A DNA stretch of 64,000 bases from Amorphoplanes digitatis. GTDB lineage: Bacteria; Actinomycetota; Actinomycetes; Mycobacteriales; Micromonosporaceae. A program made the position numbers and the translations under genes. Under the pieces are notes generated by a model, which saw nothing but the letters and a program-made list of their open reading frames with translations, did not search any database and had not been told where the DNA came from. Shown here in pieces: positions 37,391 through 47,220 of this stretch (positions within the stretch are counted from its first letter, which is position 1; the number at the start of each line of letters is the position of its first letter). The stretch spans positions 2,350,501-2,414,500 of the forward strand of contig NZ_JACHNH010000001.1 of the NCBI RefSeq assembly GCF_014205335.1. Direction: 5' to 3'.

Positions 37391-38488
37391 ATGAGGAACA
37401 ACGTTTGGTGGCGTCGGGTGGCGGCGGTCACCGTCGGCCTGGTCGCCGGCGGCGGCATCGCGGTGGTGTCGGCCGTCGAGGTCGCCGCGGCGCTGCCGTC
37501 CGGCTGCCTCGCGCCCACCCGCGGGCAGCCGACGGTGACCTGCGTTACCGAGCTTTCGACGGGTACCACGGCGGCGGCCGCCGTGGCCGACTCGCCGGTG
37601 CCGTGCGTGCTCGGCGTGGTGAGCAAGGACCGGCTCCATGCGTGCGTGATGAACCGGTATCAGTACGACATCTTCCGGATGCCGGAGGGGACGCTGGTCG
37701 GCACGGCGGTCATCCAGATCACCCAGGCGAGCGAGTTGCGCTACACCGCTCGCAAATGGCGGCACGAGTTCACGCTCGATGTGCTGTCGGCCGTCGGCGA
37801 GCTGGCCAGCGGCGTGGTCATCACGCCGGGCCTGACCTGCGACGACCTTTGTGACGCCGACGGGCTCACGTTGCCGCGCAACGTCACGGTCGGAGATCCC
37901 AAGACGGTGGTGTACCAGCCGGAGTCGGAAGGCCCCGGCAATGCCGAGACCGCGCAGGAGACGAGCGTGACGTTCGCGTCCCGCAACCCGCAGATCCCCG
38001 TCTCGGAGACGGTCCGGCCGTATCAACTGCCGACGGTGCGCTGCGACTCCTCAACGGTGATCGACAACACCAGGAACGGTGGCTGCGTGTACGCCGAGTT
38101 CGAGCCGACGTTCACGCTCAGCCTCGCCGACGACCGGGTGAACGAGACCGCCGAGCACATCCGTGACACCCAGGCGACCACCACCCACCACTGGGGACTG
38201 CAACCCGGCGGCACCAAGCTGCGGCGCACCACCAGCGACACCAACATCGCCGCCAACCGGGAGGCGGCCTGCCCGAGGTCGCTGCCGCGGCCGACCGGCA
38301 AGAGCTGCGACGAGTACCCCTTCGCCTCCACCTCGCAGGGCGCCGCGATGGAGGGCGCCGGCGACTTCAGCCGACGGATGGTCGACGCGCGGGACAACTC
38401 CAGGGCCGGCAGCGACCTCGGCCAGTTCTACCGAAGGAACCGGATCCTCGGCAACGACGCCTTCTGGGTGGAGATCACCACGTTCTGA
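37391..38488 (+). CDS. Secreted protein with NucA/NucB-type deoxyribonuclease domain
   Basis: A 365-residue protein. Signal peptide about 1-34 (basic start, hydrophobic core, AAA cleavage region). The middle 35-270 is a beta-rich region of unknown fold with paired cysteines. The C-terminal part shows AACPRSLPRPTGKSCDEYPF with C306-D307-E308, then ASTSQGAAMEG, the NucA/NucB core. NucB family members are secreted DNases. It lies 24 bp before the RHS toxin gene and may be co-transcribed, which suggests a joint antibacterial or DNA-scavenging role. Confidence 0.85.
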   Translation: MRNNVWWRRVAAVTVGLVAGGGIAVVSAVEVAAALPSGCLAPTRGQPTVTCVTELSTGTTAAAAVADSPVPCVLGVVSKDRLHACVMNRYQYDIFRMPEGTLVGTAVIQITQASELRYTARKWRHEFTLDVLSAVGELASGVVITPGLTCDDLCDADGLTLPRNVTVGDPKTVVYQPESEGPGNAETAQETSVTFASRNPQIPVSETVRPYQLPTVRCDSSTVIDNTRNGGCVYAEFEPTFTLSLADDRVNETAEHIRDTQATTTHHWGLQPGGTKLRRTTSDTNIAANREAACPRSLPRPTGKSCDEYPFASTSQGAAMEGAGDFSRRMVDARDNSRAGSDLGQFYRRNRILGNDAFWVEITTF

Positions 38489-38512
38489 CGGCCGGCCCTT
38501 TATTGATCAACT

Positions 38513-41500
38513 GTGTTACGTTGCCGGCCGCCTGTACGCCTGAGTTGGGAGCCCACCATTCCATCACGCCGTTGGGCCGGTGCCGCCGCTCTGCTGGTCG
38601 CGTCCCTCCTCGATGTTCCGGCCGGACACGCGGCGCCGCCTGCGACCGCTGCCAACGGGTTCACCGCCGAACAGGTGGCCTCGTTACCGCGTGAGGCGAG
38701 CGCCGCCGTCGGTACCGTCGCCGGGTCGCACTCGGTGACCGACGACGGCCGGGCCGTCTTCGATATCCCCGTCGACGCGCCGCCAGGGGTGGCGGGCCTG
38801 CGCCCGGACATCGGCCTGCACTCCGAGCCCGGAGCCGGCGACGGCCTGCTCGGCATCGGATGGAGCCTCACCGGCCTCTCCGAGGTGCGCCGTTGCCCGC
38901 AGGGTCACGCTCAGGCCGGCGGCTTCCCGCAGCCCGTCGGCGACGAATTCGGTCGTCCGGACGGCTTGTGCCTGTCGGGGCGGCCGCTCGTCCGGACGCA
39001 GGGCGACGAGTTCCGTACCGAGGTCGACAGCTTCCACCGCGTGGTGGCGCACGGGAGCGCCGACGCCGCGGGCCCGCAGGGTTTCGAGGTGTGGGGCAGG
39101 GACGGCCGGGTCCTGCGGTACGGGTTCGCCGACAACGCGCTGCTGAGCGCCGACGGCCGACGGTACCGCTGGCTGTTGCAGGAGATCCGCGACCAGAGCG
39201 GCAACCACATCGACGTCGAGTACCGCCGGGAGTGCCCCGGTGCGGGGCAGCCCTGCGACGAGCCGGCGCCCTACCAGCTGCGTTACGGCGGTCACCGTGG
39301 GCCGTCGGGTGAGACGGGGCACGACCGGTGGGTCCGCTTCGGGTACGAGCCGCGTACCGACACGCTGGCCGGCTACTCGGCGCCGGGACAGCTGAGCCGC
39401 CGTACGCAGCGGATGACCTGGATCGCCACGGCGGTCGACGACAGGGTGAGCCGCCGCTGGCGCATCGACTACGCCAAGCGGGACGGCGCGAGCCGGGTCG
39501 AGCGGGTGCGCGAATGCACCGACGACGCCGGTGGCGAGGTGTGCAAACCCGGCACCTCTTTCCGGTACCGCGACACCGACGTCTTCGCCGGCGAGTCCGC
39601 GAAGGGCCCGGCGGTGCCGTGGTGGTTCAACTGGGACAACTCCCGCTACGACAATCCGATCGTGCTCGACGCCAACGGCGATGGGCGTGACGATGTGCTC
39701 AACCCCGTCAACGAACGCGACTTCTCGTTCTGCCGGGGGACGCTCGACACGAAATGCTGGGCGAATCCGCGTTGGACGCTGGCGCTGGCGACCGGCCGCC
39801 GCGACGCACCCTTCACCGTCACGACCGTCACCGCGGCGAACGCCCATCCCTCGGACGGCCGGCCACCCAAACTCACCTGCCTGTCGCAGGCCGCGGTGTT
39901 CGACTACGACGGCGACGGTCGTGACGACCTGCTGAACACCTGCGGCGGAGGCACCGACTACATCCAGGTGTTCGTCGCGACGGACAAGGGTTTCCAAGCC
40001 GTCGAGGTCGACGCGGCAAGTACCACCAAGTACCCGCTCTGGGTCTGGCCCGCCGACCTCAACGGCGACAGCCTCACCGACCTTGTCGTCTGCGGCGGGG
40101 ACAAGACAAGGACCCCGGTCATCCGATTCGGGCGAGGCCCCGGCAAGGGCTTCGATCCGGCGCGTACCCTTCCGATCCTCTTCCCTCTCGGCGAGAACGG
40201 CTATCCGCCGAGCTGGGCCGCGTGTGAGCGGCAGCCCGCTTTCGTGGACGTCGACGGTGACGGGATCGCCAACCTGCTGGTGTCGATCCGCAAGGGCAGC
40301 CCGAAGGCCGCCGACTTCCAGGAGTCGTGGAAGTCGTTGGTGATCGGTCCGAACGCCGCGGTGTGGAAGGACACCGGCCTGGTGTTCGACGGGCCGCAGG
40401 AGCACACCGGCAACGGAGATCTCCCGGTCGCCGTCAACCACGACGTTCCCCTGGCCGGACAGCATCAGCTGCGGTTCCTGGACGCCAACGGCGACAGGTT
40501 GGCGGACGCTCTGCGGTTGGATGACGGCCTGGTCACCCTGCGGCTCAACACCGGGCGTGGTTTCGGGCCGGCCACCAGGGTCCTCGAGAAGCGGCCGGAC
40601 TGGGCCTGGCACGAGCTGAGCGCGTACTCGTTCCGCCGGGCCGTCACGCGCGACCTCGACCGTGACGGCCGCGACGACCTGCTGTTGCCGTACGGCCGGG
40701 CCGACCAGCCGAACCGGCTGCGCTGGGTGCTGTATTCCGCGCGGGGTGCGGGATTCGAACCGGCCGAGGCCGCGCAGTGGAGCCTGGCCTACCGCGTGTC
40801 ACCGCTGACCGCCGACGTCGACGGCGACGACAGCCCGGACCTGATCACCGCCGTCGACGAGCCGGGGCTGCGCGACGGCCCCACCGAGGGACTGCGCATG
40901 GTGGTCCGCTACGGCGACAGCGCCCGCGGCAACCTGCTCACGTCCGTGCTCGACGGTGTCGGCCGCAGCGTGGTCTTCGACTACTCGGCCGCGGTGGACG
41001 GCGAGCGGGTCTACCGGCGTACCGCCGACTGCAAGACCCGGCAGAGCTGGTGCCGCGCCCGGGTCGGCCCGCTGGTCGGCGCCGTCACGGTGCAGGTCGC
41101 CGAGCGCGACGGCCCGGTCGGCGTGGACGACACCGTCTGGCGCCGGGTCCGCCGCACCACGTTCCGCTATGAGGACGCCCGGGTCGGCTGGTACGGCCGC
41201 GGATCCCTCGGCGTCGGCCGCCGGGTCGAGCAGAGCTTCGGCGCCACCGACGACGAACGCGGCGACACGATCACCCGCCGGTACGGCAACGACGTCTTCC
41301 ACGACACCGAGCCGGACACCACCGTTCGGCAGTGGTACCCGTTCCACGAACAGGTCCTGGAGCAGACCACGGTGTCGGCGCCGGTGCGGCAGGGCCTGAC
41401 CGATCCGCGGTCCGAGCGCCGGACGGTCACCACCGTCAGCCGTCCCGAGGTGCGGATCTCGGCGGCCGGCCGGCCGTTCGTGACGGTCCCGTCGACCGAG

Positions 41501-44500
41501 CAGACGACCACCATGGCTCCCGTGGACGGCGGGTCGAGCCGCCGGGTCGGCGGCGTCGGCACCACCGTGGCGGTCAACGGCGACGGCAACCCCACAAGCA
41601 CCGTCGTCAAACACCAGAACGGCCGGGGCGAGCCGGTCGAGCAGATCGAGACCACCGTCGAGTACGACGCGAGCGCCGCGCTGCGTACGCGGTGGCTGCT
41701 GGACCGGCCGCACCTGCTCACAGTGCGGCACCAGCGCGGGGGTGCCGCCTCGCAGCGGGTCACCCTCAGCACCTGGGACGACCGTGGGCTGAGCGACGTG
41801 ACGACCAGGGAACCCGACGATCCGGCACGCCGGCTGGTCACCGACACCGACCACGACGAGTTCGGCAACGTGACACTGACCGCCGCCGGCGAACGCGGGG
41901 CGCCGGCCGGGAAGCAGCGTCGTGACGAGACCCGCTACGACGACCGCGGCCTGCTGCCGATCCGTACCGTCAACGCCGAGGGCCACGTCAGCACCGTGCG
42001 CGGCGACCCGGTGACCGGGCAGCCGCTGGTGGTGGTGGACCCCAACGGCGTGGTGCGGCGGTACGCCTACGACGGGTTCGGCCGGGTGGTCCGCGACCGG
42101 GGGCCGCTCGGTGACACCGTCACCCGCTACACGCGCGTCGACAACGACGACCAGGGCGACCCGCGGGCCCGGACCCGCACCACCGTCACCGCGCCGGGCG
42201 GCGCGATCACCACCTCCGACGCGGACTCGCTCGGGCGCGCCGTGGTCAGCGGCCGGGACGGCTACGCCGGCGCCAGGATGCTCACCGAGACCAGCTACGA
42301 CTGGGCCGACCGTCCGCTCGAGGTGTCCCTGCCGCACGGGCCGGGCGACAAGCCGGAGGGCACCAGCTGGACGGTCTACGACGCGTTGGGCCGGGTCACG
42401 GCGCACTCGCGTTCGGACTCCACCGTGACCAAGTTCCGCTACGCGTCGCCCGATGAGGTGCCGTCCGCGCCGAAGTGGCGGCCGAGCATCAGGACCGCCG
42501 CCGCGACCGCCGTCGCGGTCATCGATCCGCTCAGCCACCGGCAGGTGGAGGTGCGCGACGACACCGGCGCCCCGGTGGCCCGCGTCGACGGGGACGCGGT
42601 GACCCAGCTCGAGTACGGCGGCTTCGGCGCCCTCGAATCGATCATCGACCCCGGTGGCGCGGTCACCCGCTTCTCGCCCGATCAGTACGGCCGCGTCGAC
42701 ACGGTCGAGTCGCCGGCCACCGGCAGGCACAGCTACACCTACACCGCCTTCGACGAGGTGCTGACGCACACCGACCCGGAACAGCGCACCACCACCTACG
42801 GCTACGACAAGCTCGGCCGTACGGTGTCGCGGCTCGACGCCCGCGGCACCGCGAGCTGGCATTACGACGGGCCCGGACCCAACGCGATCGGCAAGCTCAC
42901 CGAGGCGGCCGGGCCGCAGGGCCATCTCACCCGATACTTCTACGAGCCCGTCACGGCACCGCGGCCCTGCGGCCCGGCCGACCCGGCGATCTGCACCGCG
43001 GCGAACCGCGGCCTGCCCGACGCCGAGGAACGCGTCATCGGCGGCAGCACCTTCCGCACCGAATTCGATCAGGATGACGCGGGACGGCTGTCCCGGGTGC
43101 GCTATCCGGCGTCGGCGGGCCGCGGCTTCGAGGTGGAGTACGGCTACGACACCGCCGGCAACCCGACCGAGGTACGCGACTACGCGACCAAGCAGGCCTA
43201 CTGGACCTACGTGGGAACCGACCGCGGCGACCGGATCACCGACGAGCGGTTCGGCAACGGGGTCCGCGTCAGGTACGACTTCGAGCCGGTCAGCGGTAAC
43301 CGCGAAGGCATCGAGGTCAAGCGCGACAGGACCCGCCTACAGGGTCTCGTCTACCGCTACGACAAGGCCGGCAACCTGCTGGAGGTCAACGACCGGGTCC
43401 GCGGCGAACGCAGCCGTTCCTACGTGCCGGACGGGCTGAACCGGGCCTGGCAGGCCAAGGCCGGCGACAAGGTCGTCGAGGAGTTCGGCTTCGGCGGCGA
43501 CGGCGGCATCACCGCGCAGCGCGGCATCGGGGACTACGGGTACGCGCGGCCGCACGTGGTGCGCACCGCCGGCGCCAACAGCTACGAGTACGACGCCGCC
43601 GGCAACCAGATCCTCCGCACGGGGCCGGACGTCGCCGGCACGGTGCAGCGGATCGCGTACACGCCGGTCAACCTGCCGTCGCGGATCGAGACCGGCGCGG
43701 ACCGGGCGGTCACCGAGTTCGACTACGACGCCGACGAGCGGCGGGTGGTCCGCCGCACGCCCGAGGCGGTCACCGAATATCTGCCCGGTTACGAGCGCCG
43801 CCGGGACCGGGCTTCCGGAAGCGTCGAGCACCGCTACAGCGTCAGCGTCGGCGGCCGCGTCGTGGCTCAGGTGGTGCGGGCGGAGCCGGCGACCGGCCCG
43901 GCCGCGGCCGAGCGCGTGTACTACGGCCACGCGGACAACGGCGGTTCCCTGCTGGACGGCAGCGACGCGGCGGGTGGGTCCGCGTACCGGCAGACCTTCG
44001 GCATGTTCGGCGCCCCGGTGGAGCTGGCCGCGGCGGAGGCGACCGGCGAGCGCGGTTACGGTGGCCGGCGCCAGGACGCCGGCACCGGCCTGATCGACCT
44101 CGGTGGCCGCTTCTACGATCCGAAGCTCGGCCGGTTCATCTCCGCCGACCCCGCGCTGACCGCTCTGGTCGGGGTCGGGTCGCCGCAGGGCGGCCTGGTC
44201 GACCGCATCCGGGCCGGCTCGCAATCGGCAACGAAGCCTGGGCTTCCCGCGGCTGACCTGCTGGAGCCGTACTCCTACGCCGGCAACAACCCGCTGACCT
44301 GGTCGGATCCCACCGGCTTCGCGCCGGACGACGGCGACGGCGGCCTCGCCGTGCTGCACGAGGAGTGGGCCCGGAACTTCTGGCAGGGGCTACAGGACAC
44401 GATCAGCGGTTTCGGGTGGGGCCTCGCGGAGGGCGTGCTGCCCAACGGGGCGATCAACCACCTGGTGCTCGACCTCGCCTGGGGCCTCGGCAAGCCGACG

Positions 44501-45118
44501 CAGAACTTCCAGTTCGGTCGCGGCGTCGGCCAGATGCTCAGCGGCGGATTCATGGCGGCCGGCGGCCCACCGACCGCCGCGGGCGGGCTGGTCCTGACCG
44601 GCGGCGGCGTCGTGCCGGCCGTCGGTCTGGTCGCCGCGGGCGAGTACATGACGGTCGTCGGCGTGACGAACGTCGGCATGGGCTTCAACCTCATGCTCCA
44701 GTCCACGCTGAACGCGGGCAAGCGGGACACCGGCGACGGCCCGGCCGGATCGGGTGGCTCATCGGGACCGGACGGCCCGGCCGGCTCGGGTGAGAAGTCC
44801 GGCGCCGCCCCGAACACCGGAAATGGCAGCCTCGAGGCCGGCGAGCTGGGCAACCTCAGGCCGATCCACGGAACCAATCCGGGCCAGGCCGCCGAGCTCC
44901 GCAAGCTCAGCGACGACGAACTACTGAGGTCTTTCAACAATCCGGCTGACGGCGGTGCCGTATTGGTGACCAAGGACGGCACTATCATGAACGGTCACCA
45001 CAGAATTGAAGAGCTTCAGCGGCGCATGAATGACCCCGACAGTGCCATTACCCCGTGGACGCGTGTTCGCATCGACCAGTATCAGCGCGAGTTGCCGAGC
45101 GACGGGTTCTGGTACTGA
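38513..45118 (+). CDS. Secreted SpvB/FG-GAP/RHS polymorphic toxin
   Basis: A 2201-residue protein. Signal peptide about 20-41 (RRWAGAAALLVASLL). SpvB-like region 70-135 (GLRPDIGLHSEPGAGDGLLG). FG-GAP/VCBS calcium repeats about 380-785 (DANGDGRDD, DYDGDGRDD, DLNGDSLTD, DVDGDGIAN, DANGDRLAD, DLDRDGRDD, DVDGDDSPD). YD/RHS repeats about 1130-1860 (YDGFGRVVRD, YDKLGRTVSR, YDTAGNPTEV). RHS core end GRFYDPKLGRFISADP near 1865-1880. A Gly-rich hydrophobic linker follows, then the tip (about 2110-2201) with VTKDGTIMNGHHRIEELQRR, a ParB-like pattern. GTG 38513 has no ribosome site. The tip DNA is AT-richer than the body. Confidence 0.9.
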   Translation: MLRCRPPVRLSWEPTIPSRRWAGAAALLVASLLDVPAGHAAPPATAANGFTAEQVASLPREASAAVGTVAGSHSVTDDGRAVFDIPVDAPPGVAGLRPDIGLHSEPGAGDGLLGIGWSLTGLSEVRRCPQGHAQAGGFPQPVGDEFGRPDGLCLSGRPLVRTQGDEFRTEVDSFHRVVAHGSADAAGPQGFEVWGRDGRVLRYGFADNALLSADGRRYRWLLQEIRDQSGNHIDVEYRRECPGAGQPCDEPAPYQLRYGGHRGPSGETGHDRWVRFGYEPRTDTLAGYSAPGQLSRRTQRMTWIATAVDDRVSRRWRIDYAKRDGASRVERVRECTDDAGGEVCKPGTSFRYRDTDVFAGESAKGPAVPWWFNWDNSRYDNPIVLDANGDGRDDVLNPVNERDFSFCRGTLDTKCWANPRWTLALATGRRDAPFTVTTVTAANAHPSDGRPPKLTCLSQAAVFDYDGDGRDDLLNTCGGGTDYIQVFVATDKGFQAVEVDAASTTKYPLWVWPADLNGDSLTDLVVCGGDKTRTPVIRFGRGPGKGFDPARTLPILFPLGENGYPPSWAACERQPAFVDVDGDGIANLLVSIRKGSPKAADFQESWKSLVIGPNAAVWKDTGLVFDGPQEHTGNGDLPVAVNHDVPLAGQHQLRFLDANGDRLADALRLDDGLVTLRLNTGRGFGPATRVLEKRPDWAWHELSAYSFRRAVTRDLDRDGRDDLLLPYGRADQPNRLRWVLYSARGAGFEPAEAAQWSLAYRVSPLTADVDGDDSPDLITAVDEPGLRDGPTEGLRMVVRYGDSARGNLLTSVLDGVGRSVVFDYSAAVDGERVYRRTADCKTRQSWCRARVGPLVGAVTVQVAERDGPVGVDDTVWRRVRRTTFRYEDARVGWYGRGSLGVGRRVEQSFGATDDERGDTITRRYGNDVFHDTEPDTTVRQWYPFHEQVLEQTTVSAPVRQGLTDPRSERRTVTTVSRPEVRISAAGRPFVTVPSTEQTTTMAPVDGGSSRRVGGVGTTVAVNGDGNPTSTVVKHQNGRGEPVEQIETTVEYDASAALRTRWLLDRPHLLTVRHQRGGAASQRVTLSTWDDRGLSDVTTREPDDPARRLVTDTDHDEFGNVTLTAAGERGAPAGKQRRDETRYDDRGLLPIRTVNAEGHVSTVRGDPVTGQPLVVVDPNGVVRRYAYDGFGRVVRDRGPLGDTVTRYTRVDNDDQGDPRARTRTTVTAPGGAITTSDADSLGRAVVSGRDGYAGARMLTETSYDWADRPLEVSLPHGPGDKPEGTSWTVYDALGRVTAHSRSDSTVTKFRYASPDEVPSAPKWRPSIRTAAATAVAVIDPLSHRQVEVRDDTGAPVARVDGDAVTQLEYGGFGALESIIDPGGAVTRFSPDQYGRVDTVESPATGRHSYTYTAFDEVLTHTDPEQRTTTYGYDKLGRTVSRLDARGTASWHYDGPGPNAIGKLTEAAGPQGHLTRYFYEPVTAPRPCGPADPAICTAANRGLPDAEERVIGGSTFRTEFDQDDAGRLSRVRYPASAGRGFEVEYGYDTAGNPTEVRDYATKQAYWTYVGTDRGDRITDERFGNGVRVRYDFEPVSGNREGIEVKRDRTRLQGLVYRYDKAGNLLEVNDRVRGERSRSYVPDGLNRAWQAKAGDKVVEEFGFGGDGGITAQRGIGDYGYARPHVVRTAGANSYEYDAAGNQILRTGPDVAGTVQRIAYTPVNLPSRIETGADRAVTEFDYDADERRVVRRTPEAVTEYLPGYERRRDRASGSVEHRYSVSVGGRVVAQVVRAEPATGPAAAERVYYGHADNGGSLLDGSDAAGGSAYRQTFGMFGAPVELAAAEATGERGYGGRRQDAGTGLIDLGGRFYDPKLGRFISADPALTALVGVGSPQGGLVDRIRAGSQSATKPGLPAADLLEPYSYAGNNPLTWSDPTGFAPDDGDGGLAVLHEEWARNFWQGLQDTISGFGWGLAEGVLPNGAINHLVLDLAWGLGKPTQNFQFGRGVGQMLSGGFMAAGGPPTAAGGLVLTGGGVVPAVGLVAAGEYMTVVGVTNVGMGFNLMLQSTLNAGKRDTGDGPAGSGGSSGPDGPAGSGEKSGAAPNTGNGSLEAGELGNLRPIHGTNPGQAAELRKLSDDELLRSFNNPADGGAVLVTKDGTIMNGHHRIEELQRRMNDPDSAITPWTRVRIDQYQRELPSDGFWY

Positions 45119-45120
45119 GA

Positions 45121-45534
45121 ATGGATCCGGACGTGAGTTCATCGGAAATTCGTCAAGAGTCGAGGATGGCGGTCGACGACCCGTCTTTCAGCGTCAGGGT
45201 GGCCGGCGTGGCCGAGCTGGTCAGGATGCACTCCGAGGCCAGGGTGGACGGATCGTCGGCGACATGGAGCTCCGAGGTGGCTCTGGCCTCGCAGGTGGCC
45301 GCGGACACGAAGGCGATCTTGATCCCCACCATCAGGAATGGCGGTCCGGCCACTCGTCCTGAGACATGGCGATGTCATGTCTGGTTCGTCGATCGAGACC
45401 TGGAGCCGACGGTCTCGATGCTGGATGTCCGGCGAGACACGTTCCTCGCACTTCGGGAACTGACCGACCGGGTACAGCTCAACAAGGTGGTTCGACTGCT
45501 TGTCGACGGCTACCGGTTGAGTGCCTTGAGCTGA
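45121..45534 (+). CDS. Candidate immunity protein for the RHS toxin
   Basis: A 137-residue soluble protein starting 2 bp after the toxin stop (ATG 45121). It contains SFSVRVAGVAELVRMHSEAR, a central VAADTKAILIPTIRNGG, and WFVDRDLEPTVSMLD. No signal peptide and no recognised family. Position directly behind the toxin tip and its lower-GC start are the evidence for an immunity role. Start uncertain: ATG 45166 follows GAGG and would shorten it by 15 residues. Confidence 0.6.
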   Translation: MDPDVSSSEIRQESRMAVDDPSFSVRVAGVAELVRMHSEARVDGSSATWSSEVALASQVAADTKAILIPTIRNGGPATRPETWRCHVWFVDRDLEPTVSMLDVRRDTFLALRELTDRVQLNKVVRLLVDGYRLSALS

Positions 45535-45548
45535 ATGACTCAACCGTG

Positions 45549-46604
45549 TCACTCGCACAGCGGATCGACGGCGCGCGGCGGCTCGGTACCGATCTGATAG
45601 GTGTTCATTTCCGGCATCTTTCCTGCGGCGATCTTGTCGGCCAGCTCCCAGAAGCTGCTCGACCAGGCACCCCCGGCGTCGATCTCGCGGAGGATCGCCC
45701 ACTGCCGGCTGCCGCGCATCGCCTCGGACGCTCGTTGCCGCCCGGCGGTGTCGTCCGCCTCGGTGGCGCGCCGGAACTCCCGGATCCAGCCGCACCCGAC
45801 CCGCCCGGTGATCTGCGCCGCGAACTGGTAGCGGTCATTGGTGCCGAGTCCGGTCAACGCGGCCTCGTCGAAGCCGGGCGGCAGCGGCACGTCGGCCAGC
45901 ATGTCCGCGGCCACCGCGGCGGCACGGTCCCGCGTCACCACCGTCTTCGGCAGCGACGCCTGCCAGGTCCGCACGCCGACCCGCTCGACCTTGGTGAGCA
46001 CCTGGTCGAACGCCGCCCGGGTCCACGGCCCGCTGGTCCGCAGCTCGGCGAACGTTCCGTCGCGCGCCTGGAGCATCACCGCGAAGTCGGAGTCGCTGTA
46101 GGTGAACAGGCTCCCCGGTGAGGTGGCGACGGTCACCGCCCGCGGGGCGCTGACGTCGAGCCGGTCGGTGTAGTAGCTCTCGTACTGATCGGCCGGGTAC
46201 CAGGTGAACTCGAGCTGCCGCTGCCCGCGGACGTACGCCACGGTTCCGGTTCCGTCGGTGGCGAACCCGTACACCGACTTCGCCACCCAGCCGGGCTCGT
46301 GGATCCACAGCACCGGGTCGATCTCGATGGGCTCGGACGGCGAGGCGGGCGCGGAGGCCGGCGCCGGGGCGGCCGCCGGCTCACCGGAGCGGTCGCGCAG
46401 CGCGATGGACACGGTCAGCAGGCCCACGAGGACGGCGGCGGCGGTCAGCCACGCGGCGGCGCGGCTGGTGATGGTACGGCGGAAGGCCGGACGGGGCTCA
46501 GACACGATCTCCTCCAACAGGTCCCGGTCGGCCCCGTGGAGATGCGGGCCGGCCGGTGCCGGGTCGGCGAGCCGGATCAGGCGATCGAGCTGCTCGTCGG
46601 TCAT
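45549..46604 (-). CDS. Membrane partner of the adjacent ECF sigma factor
   Basis: A 351-residue protein. Short cytoplasmic head (1-48, EQLDRLIRLADPAPAGPHLH), one helix at about 50-68, a Pro/Ala-rich linker, and an outside domain of about 260 residues without enzyme motifs. Same plan as the CU044_5270 protein at 26715. The ATG overlaps the sigma stop (46601-46604). Probable anti-sigma or signal-sensing role. Converges on the immunity gene with a 14-bp gap. Confidence 0.82.
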   Translation of the reverse strand: MTDEQLDRLIRLADPAPAGPHLHGADRDLLEEIVSEPRPAFRRTITSRAAAWLTAAAVLVGLLTVSIALRDRSGEPAAAPAPASAPASPSEPIEIDPVLWIHEPGWVAKSVYGFATDGTGTVAYVRGQRQLEFTWYPADQYESYYTDRLDVSAPRAVTVATSPGSLFTYSDSDFAVMLQARDGTFAELRTSGPWTRAAFDQVLTKVERVGVRTWQASLPKTVVTRDRAAAVAADMLADVPLPPGFDEAALTGLGTNDRYQFAAQITGRVGCGWIREFRRATEADDTAGRQRASEAMRGSRQWAILREIDAGGAWSSSFWELADKIAAGKMPEMNTYQIGTEPPRAVDPLCE

Positions 46605-47164
46605 CGGTCCTCCTTCGCGGCGGGTGCGGTCACGACACCCAGCACATGTCCGGGTACGGCGAGATCGTTACCGAGCAGCCGGCGCAGCCGGGTCCGGGCC
46701 CGGTTCAGCCGGGTCCGGACGGCCGCCGGGCGGATGCCGAGCACCGCGGCCACGTCACGCGGTTGCAGACCCTCCCAGACGGTCAGGGTGAGCACCTCAC
46801 GGTCCAGTTCACCGAGCCTGCCGAGCGCCGACTGGACGGCCAGCCGCTCACCCACCTCGGCCGCCGGGTCGTGGGTCGTCGCGGTGAGCCGGTGCCGCAG
46901 CCGCTCGCCGAGCCGTTCCCGGCGGACGCCACCGCGATGATGGTTGGCGAGCACCCGCCGGGCCACGCCGTATAGCCAGAGCCGCGCTTCCTCGCCCGGC
47001 GGCATCTCGGCGCATCGGCGCCAGGCGACCAGGAACGTCTCGGCGACCACGTCGGCCGCGTCCTCGCGCTGCGCGACCCTGCGCAGCGCGTACGCCAGCA
47101 GCGGTGCGAAGTGCGCGGCGTATACCCGCCGGAAGCGATCCTCGTCCTCGTTCGCAGAGCTCAC
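46601..47164 (-). CDS. ECF RNA polymerase sigma factor
   Basis: A 187-residue protein. Region 2: FRRVYAAHFAPLLAYALRRV and DAADVVAETFLVAWRRC. Region 4: LGELDREVLTLTVWEGLQPR and GIRPAAVRTRLNRARTRLRR. Overlaps its membrane partner by 4 bp. Its own promoter probably lies in the 56 bp between it and the aldo-keto reductase. Confidence 0.93.
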   Translation of the reverse strand: MSSANEDEDRFRRVYAAHFAPLLAYALRRVAQREDAADVVAETFLVAWRRCAEMPPGEEARLWLYGVARRVLANHHRGGVRRERLGERLRHRLTATTHDPAAEVGERLAVQSALGRLGELDREVLTLTVWEGLQPRDVAAVLGIRPAAVRTRLNRARTRLRRLLGNDLAVPGHVLGVVTAPAAKEDR

Positions 47165-47220
47165 ATCTCATCATGTCCGCACCGGCCCGAATCGTTACAG
47201 GCCGTACCGGAGCCTTCCGG

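Noticed and set aside
40745..40765. GGATTCGAACC, resembling a minus-strand tRNA T-loop
   Set aside because: No matching acceptor, D or anticodon stems nearby; lies inside the FG-GAP coding region of the RHS gene.
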